A DNA stretch of 64,000 bases from Allorhizobium paknamense (GTDB lineage Bacteria > Pseudomonadota > Alphaproteobacteria > Rhizobiales > Rhizobiaceae), in NCBI RefSeq assembly GCF_030815125.1, contig NZ_JAUSWH010000007.1, positions 62,001 through 126,000 on the forward strand. Reading direction: 5' to 3'. A model generated the notes under the pieces. The model made no database searches. It was not told the origin of the DNA and worked only from the letters and a program-made list of their open reading frames with translations. This document shows positions 1-8,010 of the stretch, piece after piece (position 1 is the stretch's first letter; each line of letters opens with the position of its first letter). The translations under genes and the position numbers were made by a program.

Positions 1-451
1 TGCGACCATGGCCGGACAATGGGAGATCCTGTGGGATCTTCTGCGCCATATCATCCTGCCGGCAGCGCTGCTCGGCTATTTCTCCATGGCCTATATCAGC
101 CGGATGACGCGGTCCTTCATGCTGAACGAACTCTCGCAGGAATATGTGGTGGCTGCCCGCGCCAAGGGCCTGTCTGAAACGCGGATCATCTGGTTTCACG
201 CCCTGCGCAATGCCGCCGTGCCGCTGGTGACGGTGGTGGTGCTGTCCTATGCCAGCCTGCTGGAAGGTTCGGTGCTGACGGAGGCGATCTTTTCCTGGCC
301 CGGTATCGGGCTCTACCTCACCAATTCCTTGCAGAACGCGGATATGAACGCCGTTCTGGGCTGCACCATCGTGATCGGCTCCGTCTATATCGGCTTCAAC
401 ATCCTGTCCGATCTGCTCTATCGCCTTCTTGACCCGAGGACCCGCCGATGA
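1..451 (+). CDS. Dpp/Opp-type ABC importer permease, DppB-like (5' partial)
   Basis: C-terminal half of an inner-membrane permease of a peptide/opine/nickel-class ABC importer. The reading frame is open from the window edge and the first in-frame ATG is at position 8, so the true start lies upstream. The cytoplasmic loop that contacts the ATPase is recognisable (EYVVAARAKGLSETRI, with the A-A-x-A-K-G-L core), followed by three hydrophobic segments and the usual end RLLDPRTRR. Its stop overlaps the next permease gene by 4 bases (ATGA), the first of three such overlaps in this operon. The substrate cannot be read from the permease; the binding protein is presumably upstream of the window. Confidence 0.93.
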   Translation, partial: ATMAGQWEILWDLLRHIILPAALLGYFSMAYISRMTRSFMLNELSQEYVVAARAKGLSETRIIWFHALRNAAVPLVTVVVLSYASLLEGSVLTEAIFSWPGIGLYLTNSLQNADMNAVLGCTIVIGSVYIGFNILSDLLYRLLDPRTRR

Positions 452-1371
452 CGCGTTCTTCCGGTGAAACGCTACGCCAATGGCTGTTGTCCGATCGTCC
501 GCAGTCGCGCCGTCAGGCCCGGCTTGGCCGCGCCTATGTGATCTGGCGGCAGTTTTCCGGCAACCGGCTGGCGCTTGTCGGGCTTGGCATCATTCTGCTT
601 CTGGTGCTCATGGCCGCCTTTGCCGATGCGATTGCCACCCATAATCCCGTGCAGGGCGATCTGGCGGGTGCGCGGCTTCTGCCGCCCGGCAGCGCCGGCT
701 ATCTCCTTGGTACCGACGATCAGGGCCGCGATATCTTCTCGCGCCTCGTCCATGGTTCCCGGCTGACGCTGATGGTGGTGGTGCTGGTTGCCATCATCGC
801 GGCCCCGGTCGGTCTGGTCGTCGGCACGGTGGCTGGCTATGCGGGCGGCTGGCTGGATGCGGTGCTGATGCGCATCACCGATATCTTCCTTGCCTTTCCC
901 AAGCTGGTTCTGGCGCTGGCGCTGGTGGCGGCCCTTGGCCCCGGTATTGAAAATGCCATTCTGGCGATTGCCGTCACCTCCTGGCCGCCCTATGCCCGCA
1001 TTGCCCGGGCCGAAACGCTGACCTTCCGCAAATCCGACTATATCGCCGCCGTGCAATTGATGGGGGCGTCTTCCTGGCGCATCGTGCTGCGGCATATCAT
1101 GCCGCTCTGTCTGTCCTCGGTCATCGTGCGGGTGACGCTGGATATGGCGGGCATTATTCTGACCGCAGCCGGGCTTGGCTTTCTCGGTCTCGGCGCGCAG
1201 CCGCCGCTGCCGGAATGGGGGGCGATGATTGCCGATGGCAGGCGCTTCATTCTCGATCAATGGTGGGTGGCCGCCATGCCCGGCTTTGCCATTCTCATCG
1301 TCAGTCTCGGCTTCAACCTGCTGGGGGACGGCCTGCGCGATGCGCTGGACCCGAAGGAGGCCGGACAATGA
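448..1371 (+). CDS. Dpp/Opp-type ABC importer permease, DppC-like
   Basis: Second inner-membrane permease of the importer, 307 residues, normal for DppC/OppC. A cytoplasmic N-terminal tail is followed by a first membrane segment near residues 40-62 and the family motif LLGTDDQGRDIFSRLVHGSR around residues 87-106. Further helices follow, with an EAA-type loop that includes the AVQLMGASSWRIVLRHIMP region. The start overlaps the upstream permease stop by 4 bases and its own stop overlaps the ATPase start by 4 bases, so translation is probably coupled. Substrate unknown. Confidence 0.95.
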   Translation: MTRSSGETLRQWLLSDRPQSRRQARLGRAYVIWRQFSGNRLALVGLGIILLLVLMAAFADAIATHNPVQGDLAGARLLPPGSAGYLLGTDDQGRDIFSRLVHGSRLTLMVVVLVAIIAAPVGLVVGTVAGYAGGWLDAVLMRITDIFLAFPKLVLALALVAALGPGIENAILAIAVTSWPPYARIARAETLTFRKSDYIAAVQLMGASSWRIVLRHIMPLCLSSVIVRVTLDMAGIILTAAGLGFLGLGAQPPLPEWGAMIADGRRFILDQWWVAAMPGFAILIVSLGFNLLGDGLRDALDPKEAGQ

Positions 1372-2201
1372 CACCGCTTCTGACGGTCGAGAATCTCAAG
1401 GCCGGCTTTCCCACCCGCACCGGTCTGGTGGAGGCGGTGCGCGGCGTGTCGTTTACGCTTGGCCGCGAACGCTTGGGGATCGTCGGTGAATCCGGCTCGG
1501 GCAAATCGCAGACGGGCCGCGCCATCATGGGGCTGACGCCGCCCCATGCCCGGATTTCCGCCGATACCCTCCGCTTCGGCGATACCGATCTTCTGGCGCT
1601 GTCGCCCCGGCAGCGCCGCAGGCTGCGCGGCAAGCGTCTGGCAATGATCCTGCAGGATCCGAAATATTCGCTGAACCCGGTCATGACCATCGGCCGCCAG
1701 ATCGTTGAAACTCTGCTCACCCATGAAAAGCTGTCCAGCCGTGACGCGAAGGCCAAGGCGCTTTCCATGCTGGAAGCGGTGCAGATCCGCGATCCCGAAC
1801 GGGTGTTCGGCCTCTACCCGCACGAGGTTTCCGGCGGCATGGGCCAGCGGGTGATGATCGCCATGATGCTGGTCTGCGGCCCCGAACTGTTGATTGCCGA
1901 CGAGCCGACCTCGGCGCTCGATGTCACGGTGCAGCTCGACGTGCTGGATATTCTCGACCGGCTGGTGCGGGAGCGCGGCATGGGGCTGATTTTCGTCTCC
2001 CATGATTTGCGGCTCGTCTCCTCCTTCTGCGACCGGGTTCTCGTGATGTATGCGGGCCGGGTGGTGGAGGAACTGGATGCCTCGCGGCTGTCGGAGGCGA
2101 AGCATCCCTATACCCAGGGCCTGATCGACTGTCTGCCGCGCATCGAGGCGGATCGCCATCCGCTGCCGGTGTTGCAGCGACGGAAGGAGTGGTCCCTATG
2201 A
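1368..2201 (+). CDS. Dpp/Opp-type ABC importer ATPase, DppD-like
   Basis: Cytoplasmic ATPase subunit, 277 residues from the ATG at 1368. That start gives a 4-base ATGA overlap with the permease and is preferred over the longer open frame beginning at 1215. Visible motifs: Walker [14 protein letters not shown]-loop near [12 protein letters not shown], a signature region [16 protein letters not shown], Walker [13 protein letters not shown] and the H-loop FVSHDLR. The C-terminal part carries the HPYTQGL segment typical of oligopeptide-class ATPases. The residue before the last signature position is M rather than the usual Q (SGGMGQ), which is common in DppD proteins. It should pair with the following ATPase gene. 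Confidence 0.95.
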   Translation: MTPLLTVENLKAGFPTRTGLVEAVRGVSFTLGRERLGIVGESGSGKSQTGRAIMGLTPPHARISADTLRFGDTDLLALSPRQRRRLRGKRLAMILQDPKYSLNPVMTIGRQIVETLLTHEKLSSRDAKAKALSMLEAVQIRDPERVFGLYPHEVSGGMGQRVMIAMMLVCGPELLIADEPTSALDVTVQLDVLDILDRLVRERGMGLIFVSHDLRLVSSFCDRVLVMYAGRVVEELDASRLSEAKHPYTQGLIDCLPRIEADRHPLPVLQRRKEWSL

Positions 2202-2950
2202 CCCATGCGCTTGCGGTGGACCGGATGTCGGTTCGTTTCGAGGATTTTCTGGCGTTGAACGAGGTGAGTCTGACGGTGGCTCCGGGGGAAAGCTTCGGTC
2301 TGGTGGGCGAATCCGGTTCCGGCAAATCGACGCTGTTGCGCGCCATTGCCGGTCTCAATGCCTTCGAAAGCGGAATCCTGAGTATCGATGGCCGCGCCTA
2401 TTCCGATGCAAGCCGCGCCAAGAGCTTTTACCGCACGGTGCAGATGGTGTTCCAGGATCCCTATGGTTCGCTGCATCCGCGCCAGACGGTCGACCGCCTG
2501 CTCATCGAGCCCCTGCTGATCCACGGGTTTGACGATGTGGACCGCCGCATTGCCCGCGCGCTCGATGAAGTTGGGTTGGGCAGCGGCTTTCGTTTCCGCT
2601 ATTCGCATCAGCTTTCCGGCGGTCAGCGCCAGCGCGTGGCCATTGCGCGCGCCTTGATCGTCGAGCCGAAAATCCTGCTGCTGGACGAGCCGACCTCCGC
2701 GCTCGATGCCTCCATCCAGGCCGAAATTCTCAACCTTCTGGAAGAAATGCGCAAGGTACGCGGCCTGACCTTCCTGATGGTCAGCCATGACCTCGCCGTC
2801 ATCAGCCATATGTGCGACCGGCTGGCGGTGATGCGCGGCGGCGAAGTGGTGGAGACGCTGACCGTCGAGCAGTTGCGTCGGCGCGAGGTGAGCGCCGATT
2901 ACACCCGACAACTGATGGTGGCGAGTGAAGGGTTCCGGCGGAAAGTGTGA
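2198..2950 (+). CDS. Dpp/Opp-type ABC importer ATPase, DppF-like
   Basis: Second ATPase of the importer, 250 residues. The ATG at 2198 is chosen because it overlaps the preceding stop by 4 bases and has a GGAAGGA ribosome site about 10 bases upstream. Walker A is GESGSGKST, the Q-loop MVFQDPYGSLHPRQT, the signature LSGGQRQRVAIARAL, Walker [14 protein letters not shown] and the H-loop MVSHDLAV. It is shorter at the C terminus than many DppF proteins. It closes the operon; a 39-base perfect palindrome follows 11 bases after the stop. Confidence 0.95.
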   Translation: MTHALAVDRMSVRFEDFLALNEVSLTVAPGESFGLVGESGSGKSTLLRAIAGLNAFESGILSIDGRAYSDASRAKSFYRTVQMVFQDPYGSLHPRQTVDRLLIEPLLIHGFDDVDRRIARALDEVGLGSGFRFRYSHQLSGGQRQRVAIARALIVEPKILLLDEPTSALDASIQAEILNLLEEMRKVRGLTFLMVSHDLAVISHMCDRLAVMRGGEVVETLTVEQLRRREVSADYTRQLMVASEGFRRKV

Positions 2951-2961
2951 CTTTACTGCTT

Positions 2962-3065
2962 AGAGCGTTTCAGTGTTTCATGGAAACACTGAAACGCTCT
3001 CATTGTTTGTTTCTACGCATTTCCGGACGGAAAACCGCTGCACACTTTTGCGCGACATGCTCTAA
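2962..3065. repeat. Palindromic mosaic repeat, family A (RIME-like)
   Basis: Positions 2962-3000 form a palindrome with 18-base perfect arms (AGAGCGTTTCAGTGTTTC and its complement). It is followed by a block around 3015-3055 containing CGCATTTCCGGACGGAAAACCG and GCTGCACACTTTTGCGCGAC. The second block recurs near 4490 and related blocks recur at 34567 and 56163. Such intergenic palindromes are known in Rhizobiaceae as RIME-type elements; assignment to that named family is by resemblance only. The palindrome could also act as a terminator for the importer operon. Confidence 0.75.
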
Positions 3066-3089
3066 CTTCTTGTTTTTACATATTTCCGC

Positions 3090-4253
3090 TCACGCCACCC
3101 GCTGCCCTTCGCGCCAGATGCCCTTGATGAAGGGGTGGCCGTGCTGCTGGCTGACGCGCAGCAGATCGGCGCGTTTGGCCAGCGCAATTTCGCCCCTGTC
3201 CGTCAGGCCTGCGGCTTCTGCCGGGGTTTTCGTCACCATGCGGATGGCAGCGGGCAGGTCGTGGGCGAGATCGGCATCGGCGGCGATCACGAAGGGCGCG
3301 TCGATGAGCGCGCGCGGCACATAATCGGAGGCGAGAATATCGCAAAGCCCTTCCAGCAGCAGATCGCGCACGGCAATATTGCCGGATTGCGAGCCGCCGC
3401 GGACGATGTTGGGTGCGCCGCCAACGATCTGCATGCCGCGCCTGCGGGCCTCGCGGGCCGCTTCCAGCGTGCAGGGGAATTCGCTGATTGTCACGCCCTC
3501 ATCGGCGGCAAGATCGACATGCTCGACATCGGTATCGTCATGGCTGAGCAGCGGCATGTGATGACGCCTGGCAATCTCTACCACCTGCGGGCGGATCTTT
3601 TCACCGATCTCCCGCTTGGCGGCGATCATCTCGTTGATCCGTGCGGTAGTGACGGAGAGTGCCTCGCCCCGCAGCTTGGCGACCTTGGCGAGGTAGGTGT
3701 CGAGATCGCGGGTCTGGCGGATGCCGGGCAGATGCTCCATGACGGAGACGACACGCACCAGATCATGACCGATATTGGCCCGCATCAGATCGGGCGTCTG
3801 CGGATCGATCACCTCGCACCGCAAATGCACCAGATGCTCGGCCCGCAGCATGCTGGCACCTTGCGCCTTTTCCAGCGCCTCGATCATCGGTGCCAGAATT
3901 TCCGCCCGCTCGCTGCCATCCTCGGCGGCGCCGACGCAGAGGCTATCGAACACAGTGGTGATCCCGGCGCCGATGATCTGGGCGTCATGGGCAAGGGCTG
4001 CCGTCATATAATTCCAGCGCACATGGTGACGGGGAAAGACGTGCTTTTCGAAATGGTCGGTGTGGATGTCGACGAGGCCGGGCATGAGGAGATCGCCCTG
4101 AAGGTCAGTTGCGTCGCTGGCCCGTGTGACGGGTCCGATACCGGTGATCCGTCCGCCTTCGATCTCCACCGTGCCTTCCTCGATCCGGTCGGCGAGAATC
4201 AGCCGGGCATTGGTGAGAACCAGACGCTCATGAGGGGGCCTGCTGCTGTCCAT
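3090..4253 (-). CDS. phnM: Alpha-D-ribose 1-methylphosphonate 5-triphosphate diphosphatase (PhnM)
   Basis: Amidohydrolase-superfamily enzyme of the C-P lyase route; PhnM removes pyrophosphate from ribose 1-methylphosphonate 5-triphosphate. The metal-site segment DIHTDHFEKHVFPRHHVRW and the family blocks GITTVFDSLCVG, LLSHDDTDVEH and GAPNIVRGGSQSGN are all present. The ATG at 4253 (387 residues) is chosen because GGAGAG lies just upstream of it. The ATG at 4265 has no ribosome site, and the longer frame begins inside a family A repeat. No other phn genes are in the window, although PhnM normally works with PhnGHIJKL and PhnN. Confidence 0.93.
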   Translation of the reverse strand: MDSSRPPHERLVLTNARLILADRIEEGTVEIEGGRITGIGPVTRASDATDLQGDLLMPGLVDIHTDHFEKHVFPRHHVRWNYMTAALAHDAQIIGAGITTVFDSLCVGAAEDGSERAEILAPMIEALEKAQGASMLRAEHLVHLRCEVIDPQTPDLMRANIGHDLVRVVSVMEHLPGIRQTRDLDTYLAKVAKLRGEALSVTTARINEMIAAKREIGEKIRPQVVEIARRHHMPLLSHDDTDVEHVDLAADEGVTISEFPCTLEAAREARRRGMQIVGGAPNIVRGGSQSGNIAVRDLLLEGLCDILASDYVPRALIDAPFVIAADADLAHDLPAAIRMVTKTPAEAAGLTDRGEIALAKRADLLRVSQQHGHPFIKGIWREGQRVA

Positions 4254-4363
4254 CGCGCTCTCCATTGTTCGGCGGTGTTGGTGGAACGTAGGTCTGGCCG
4301 GTGTCCGGATATTCGGCTTGGCAAGCCATGTAATGGCCGCCCATGACCGTTCTGTGTCTGATG

Positions 4364-4412
4364 AGAGCATTTTCAGGAAAACTGGATTCCACTTTTCTCG
4401 GGACAATGCTCT
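4364..4412. repeat. Palindromic repeat, family A related
   Basis: An imperfect palindrome with arms AGAGCATT and AATGCTCT around a core containing TTCAGGAAAACTGG and CCACTTTTCTCGGGA. The core resembles the AGAGCATTTCCAGGAAAAGTGG end of the family A copy at 34567. It lies upstream of phnM and creates a spurious N-terminal extension of that frame. Confidence 0.65.
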
Positions 4413-4439
4413 AAAGCCCGTTGCGGCTTATCAGCCTCA

Positions 4440-4516
4440 TGCAACGTGCTTTACGTTCTTGTTTTAACGCATGTCGTTATCGCAAAACCGCTGCACACTT
4501 TTGCGCGACATGCTTT
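4440..4516. repeat. Repeat block, family A related
   Basis: Contains a 31-base segment, AAAACCGCTGCACACTTTTG followed by CGCGACATGCT, that also occurs in the repeat at 2962-3065, next to a divergent CGCATGTCGTTATCGC block. It sits between phnM and the P1-family peptidase gene and abuts the peptidase stop, so it may form part of that transcript's 3' end. Confidence 0.6.
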
Positions 4517-5510
4517 AGCCGAAAAGATCGCGCCAGGCAGCTTGCGCATCCGCATTGGGCAGGCGTGTGGCCTCATAAACGCCGCGTGCCACGGCGCGCG
4601 CCATGGTCAGGGTAGCAAGATGGCAAAGCTCCATGAAATCGGCGGGTTCGCAAAGCGGCTTTTCGCCGGTGGCGGCGGCAAAGATCGTATCGCCATCGGC
4701 GCCCAGATGAGCCGGCAATACGGCGCGGGCCAGCCCGTCATGGGCGAGAAGCGAAAGCCGATGCGCTTCCGCCTTGGTCAGGACGGCATCGGTAACGATC
4801 GCGCCGATCGTGGTCGCCGTCAGCGTCAGCCCCTTGACCCTGAGCGCCAGATGATCGCTCGAAAAATCGCCCGGCAGGCCAAGGCCGCCGAATTCCGCCT
4901 GCTGTTCGAAGGGGGCTGCCCAGAAATGTGGGCCTTTGCCCACCGTGGCCGATCCCATGGCATTGACCGCCACAAGTGCCGCAACGATATGGCCGTTGCG
5001 GGTCATGGCGCTGGCAGAGCCGAGCCCGCCTTTCACGGTTGCGGTGGTCGCGCCTGTGCCTGCCCCCACCGTACCCAGCGCAAAGGTGCCCTTCTGCGCG
5101 GCCTTGAAGGCATCATAGCCCATGGCCCGATAGGGGGAATGCAGCCCCCAATCCTTGGCGCCGCCATTGAGGAGGTCCATCAGGATCGCTTGCGGCACGA
5201 TGGGCACGCGCGCCGTACCCACTTCCAGACCGCGCCCGGCCTCCCGCAATCCCGCCTGCACGCCGCCTGCGGCATCCAGGCCGAAGGCCGAGCCGCCGGA
5301 GAGTACCAGCGCATCCACCCGCTGCACGGTCATCGCCGGATCGAGAAGGGCGGTATCCCGTCCGCCGGGTGCGCCCCCCAGCACGGTGCCGGAAGCTATG
5401 GCCGGTTCATCGAAGAGGATGACGGTGACGCCGGAGCCAAGGGCAAGATCGGTGGCATGACCGACGGCAAGTCCCCTGATGTCGGTAAGCAGGTTGAGAG
5501 GCTTGGCCAT
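4515..5510 (-). CDS. P1-family (S58, DmpA-like) self-processing aminopeptidase
   Basis: N-terminal nucleophile hydrolase of the DmpA/L-aminopeptidase-D-esterase family, 331 residues from MAKPLNLL. The N-terminal motif LTDIRGLAVGHATD, the SGGSAFGLDAAGGV segment (residues 71-84) and the processing region VGAGTGATTATVKGGLGSAS are typical. By analogy with DmpA, cleavage would be between Gly164 and Ser165, leaving Ser165 as nucleophile. The first 115 bases overlap, in another frame, the end of the upstream methyltransferase gene. The overlapped residues include family-conserved ones, so a later start is unlikely. Substrate is not predictable. Confidence 0.9.
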   Translation of the reverse strand: MAKPLNLLTDIRGLAVGHATDLALGSGVTVILFDEPAIASGTVLGGAPGGRDTALLDPAMTVQRVDALVLSGGSAFGLDAAGGVQAGLREAGRGLEVGTARVPIVPQAILMDLLNGGAKDWGLHSPYRAMGYDAFKAAQKGTFALGTVGAGTGATTATVKGGLGSASAMTRNGHIVAALVAVNAMGSATVGKGPHFWAAPFEQQAEFGGLGLPGDFSSDHLALRVKGLTLTATTIGAIVTDAVLTKAEAHRLSLLAHDGLARAVLPAHLGADGDTIFAAATGEKPLCEPADFMELCHLATLTMARAVARGVYEATRLPNADAQAAWRDLFG

Positions 5511-6667
5511 TCCTGATTTGCCTGATCCTGATTGTGCAGATCCAGCAGTTCCACATCCCAATCCATGGAGCGGGTGAGCTGTCGGATTTCTTCGGCGTAG
5601 TTCGGATTCATGATGATGATCGACCTGACGCCGGTCTCCCTGGCCGCTGCGGGCGACAGAATAGGTTTGCCGCTGACCGGGAGGAAGCAGTTCTGCTTTG
5701 CCTCGTTGAGATCAATGGCATAGCTCACCTTGTCCATCAAGAGAGCGAATGTCACCCCCTTGGATGCCGCGCCCCAGATGGCGAGCGGGCCTTTTTGCGA
5801 AAGCTCGGCTGTCTTTTGCCGCCAGCTGCCAATTTCCGCTTCATAATGCGCACGAAAGGCCGCGCCTTTTTCCAAGACATGCGGCAGGTCGGCATGGCGT
5901 TCCGTTGCCGGCCAGGCTTCGGTCCACATATATTGACCGTTATAGACGCTTTCGGTGCGGCATGTCAGGCCGAATTCCGAAAGAAGCCGCGCCATGGAGG
6001 CCGGTGAAAACAGCGAGCAATGTTCGTAGAAGAAATCTTCGAAGGCGACATGGTCGAGGATCCAGGACACGTCGGGCGTTTCGAGGAAAAGCCGCAGCTT
6101 GCGGGCGCGCACCAGTTCGGCAATCGGGGCGATGAAGCGGCGGGGATCGCTGATATGCTCGATGGTGTGTCGCGAGCAGACGACGTTGACGGTCGCGGGG
6201 ACTTCGGACATCGTCTCCGATGAAAAGTAATTGCTGACAATCCGGATCGATCCGTCATTGCGGGGTGTGGCCGAAGGATCGAAGCCAAGCGCGCTGTCCA
6301 GAGCGTTCAACTGGTCGAGGAGATCGATGAACTCGCCTTTTCCGCAGCCGATTTCCAGCACATGCAGCCCGTTATGCGCCTCTATGCTCGAGAGCAGCTT
6401 CTGGGCCATGTCACTCTGGTGCTGCAGGTAGATGCGCGATGCCTGGACGGAATTGTTGTAATTGTCGCCGTAATCGATGATGGCTGGATCGAAGTCCGCA
6501 TTCCAAACGAAGTCGCAGCTGCAGCATTGCATCAGTCGCAGCCGGCCGGTCGGAAAATCATGCGCCTCTGCCTCAGTCGGTACAATGACATTTTGCAAAA
6601 CAGGAACCGCATCGCGGCTGAGCAAAAGGTCAGCTTTCTCTTCCAGGCAGACAGGGCAGCAATGCAT
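5396..6667 (-). CDS. Class I SAM-dependent methyltransferase with N-terminal zinc-binding region
   Basis: Probable C- or O-methyltransferase acting on a nucleotide-sugar-type or polyketide-type substrate. Layout: a Cys-rich N-terminal region (HCCPVC, then MQCCSCDF) as in the Methyltransf_13 putative zinc domain, a SAM-binding core with VLEIGCGKGEFIDLL, and a C-terminal half (WGAASKGVTFALL, a Rossmann-like turn) as in Methyltransf_14. The ATG at 6667 (423 residues) has GGAAAG seven bases upstream; in-frame ATGs at 6688 and 6706 lack a ribosome site. The last 38 or so residues are encoded in the region overlapping the peptidase gene and are Pro/Ser-rich, unlike the family. Confidence 0.85.
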   Translation of the reverse strand: MHCCPVCLEEKADLLLSRDAVPVLQNVIVPTEAEAHDFPTGRLRLMQCCSCDFVWNADFDPAIIDYGDNYNNSVQASRIYLQHQSDMAQKLLSSIEAHNGLHVLEIGCGKGEFIDLLDQLNALDSALGFDPSATPRNDGSIRIVSNYFSSETMSEVPATVNVVCSRHTIEHISDPRRFIAPIAELVRARKLRLFLETPDVSWILDHVAFEDFFYEHCSLFSPASMARLLSEFGLTCRTESVYNGQYMWTEAWPATERHADLPHVLEKGAAFRAHYEAEIGSWRQKTAELSQKGPLAIWGAASKGVTFALLMDKVSYAIDLNEAKQNCFLPVSGKPILSPAAARETGVRSIIIMNPNYAEEIRQLTRSMDWDVELLDLHNQDQANQEWPSLSTCLPTSGDLPSVMPPILPLAPASPSSSSMNRP

Positions 6668-6762
6668 AGGAAACTTTCCACGGTTCATGAAGATCAACGG
6701 CGGCATTACAGCGCCGTGCGTTTTATCAAACGCACAAAGGACGCTGTAACACTTTAAAACTG

Positions 6763-6806
6763 CTGCATAATTCTCTAAATCGATTCCGATTTAAGGAATT
6801 ATGCAG
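6763..6806. repeat. 44-bp intergenic palindrome, family C
   Basis: Arms CTGCATAATTCTCTAAATCG and the complement of CGATTTAAGGAATTATGCAG match at 19 of 20 positions around a 4-base centre. A related palindrome lies at 41069-41116. It lies in the 346-base gap between the methyltransferase and the yhiI-like gene. Otherwise that gap (6668-7013) shows only an AT-rich stretch, near 6845-6875, that may hold the promoter of the exporter operon. Confidence 0.75.
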
Positions 6807-7013
6807 TAGACCGACGGCGCGTCTGTGAGTGCGTCGTCAGAATCTAAACTTTAGCTAATTAAGTAAACTTGTGTGAAGTTTGCGCTCGATCTCGGGTGGA
6901 TTGTCCGAAGGCCAGTTCCGGCCCGTCTCGGTTGTTCTTGACCCATGTCAACGAAAAGCGCTTCGGGTGGTGATAATTCAGCCGTATCGTCACCTTGTCC
7001 AAGGTTCAGGCTT

Positions 7014-8003
7014 ATGCGCAAAATCTTGTTTTCAGCTGTTCTTCTATGTCTTTGCGTTGCGGCGGGCCTTGTCTGGTTCAAATTCCACAAGAGCGATGAC
7101 CTGCCGCCCGGTGTTGCCATGGGCAATGGCCGTATCGAGGCGACCGAGGTGGATGTGGCGACGAAATTTGCCGGCCGTGTGCTCTCGGTCGAGGTGGGCG
7201 AGGGCGATCTGGTGAAACAGGGCCAGGTTCTGGCCCGGATCGATGCCGCCGATATCGAGAGCCAGTTGCGCGCCGCCCGGGCCAAGATCGCCGAGGCCGA
7301 GCAGAGCCGGGATGCGGCGGCCTACAAGCTGGCGCAGGCTGAAAGCCAGTATACGCTCGCCGACAAGGACCTGGAGCGGCAGTTGGTGCTGCTTGGCAAG
7401 GGCTTCGTTTCCGAGCAGACCGTCGATAGCCAGCGCATGACGCGCGACAGCGCCAAGGCGGCGGTCTCTGCCGCGCAAAGCAGCCTGAACAGCGTCAGGG
7501 CAACAGTGGAAAGCGCCAGCGCCGAAGCCGACCGCATTGCAAAGACGCTGGCGGATGCGACGCTGACGGCGCCCAAGGATGGCCGGGTGCTTTACCGTCT
7601 GGCCGAGCCTGGCGAAGTGCTGGCTGCGGGCGGCAAGGTTCTGACCTTGCTGGACCTCTCCGATGTCTACATGACCATTTTCCTGCCCTCGGCAGAGGCC
7701 GGGCGCACGGCGCTGGGGGCGGAAGGGCGTATTCTTCTGGATATGGTGCCGGATCATGCGGTGCCGGGAACCGTGTCCTTCGTATCGCCGCAGGCGCAAT
7801 ATACCCCCAAGCAGGTGGAACTGCGCAGTGAGCGCGACCGGCTGATGTTCCGCGTCAAGATTTCCGTGCCGCAGGATCTGGTGCGCCAATATCTGCCGCT
7901 CGTCAAAACCGGCGTTACCGGCGTCGGCTATGTGAAGACCGATCCCGGGACCGCCTGGCCGGAGCGGCTGGAATCCGATCTGACCCGTCCTGTCAAGCCA
8001 TAG
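7014..8003 (+). CDS. HlyD/EmrA-type membrane fusion protein (YhiI-like)
   Basis: Periplasmic adaptor of a tripartite exporter, 329 residues from MRKILFSAVLLCL. An open frame extends to 6945, but the start at 7014 places a normal membrane anchor (residues 1-20) at the N terminus. Next come a biotinyl-lipoyl half with VEATEVDVATKFAGR-like sequence, a long helical hairpin (residues about 75-190, rich in Ala, Glu and Gln) and the returning barrel DATLTAPKDGRVLYR. It lies 7 bases before the rbbA-like ATPase gene, the same order as yhiI-rbbA-yhhJ in enterobacteria. Partner outer-membrane protein is not in the window. Confidence 0.88.
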   Translation: MRKILFSAVLLCLCVAAGLVWFKFHKSDDLPPGVAMGNGRIEATEVDVATKFAGRVLSVEVGEGDLVKQGQVLARIDAADIESQLRAARAKIAEAEQSRDAAAYKLAQAESQYTLADKDLERQLVLLGKGFVSEQTVDSQRMTRDSAKAAVSAAQSSLNSVRATVESASAEADRIAKTLADATLTAPKDGRVLYRLAEPGEVLAAGGKVLTLLDLSDVYMTIFLPSAEAGRTALGAEGRILLDMVPDHAVPGTVSFVSPQAQYTPKQVELRSERDRLMFRVKISVPQDLVRQYLPLVKTGVTGVGYVKTDPGTAWPERLESDLTRPVKP

Positions 8004-8010
8004 GTGCGCC

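Noticed and set aside
4254-4406. N-terminal extension of PhnM
   Set aside because: The extra codons come partly from a family A repeat and lack family match; the ATG at 4253 has a good ribosome site.
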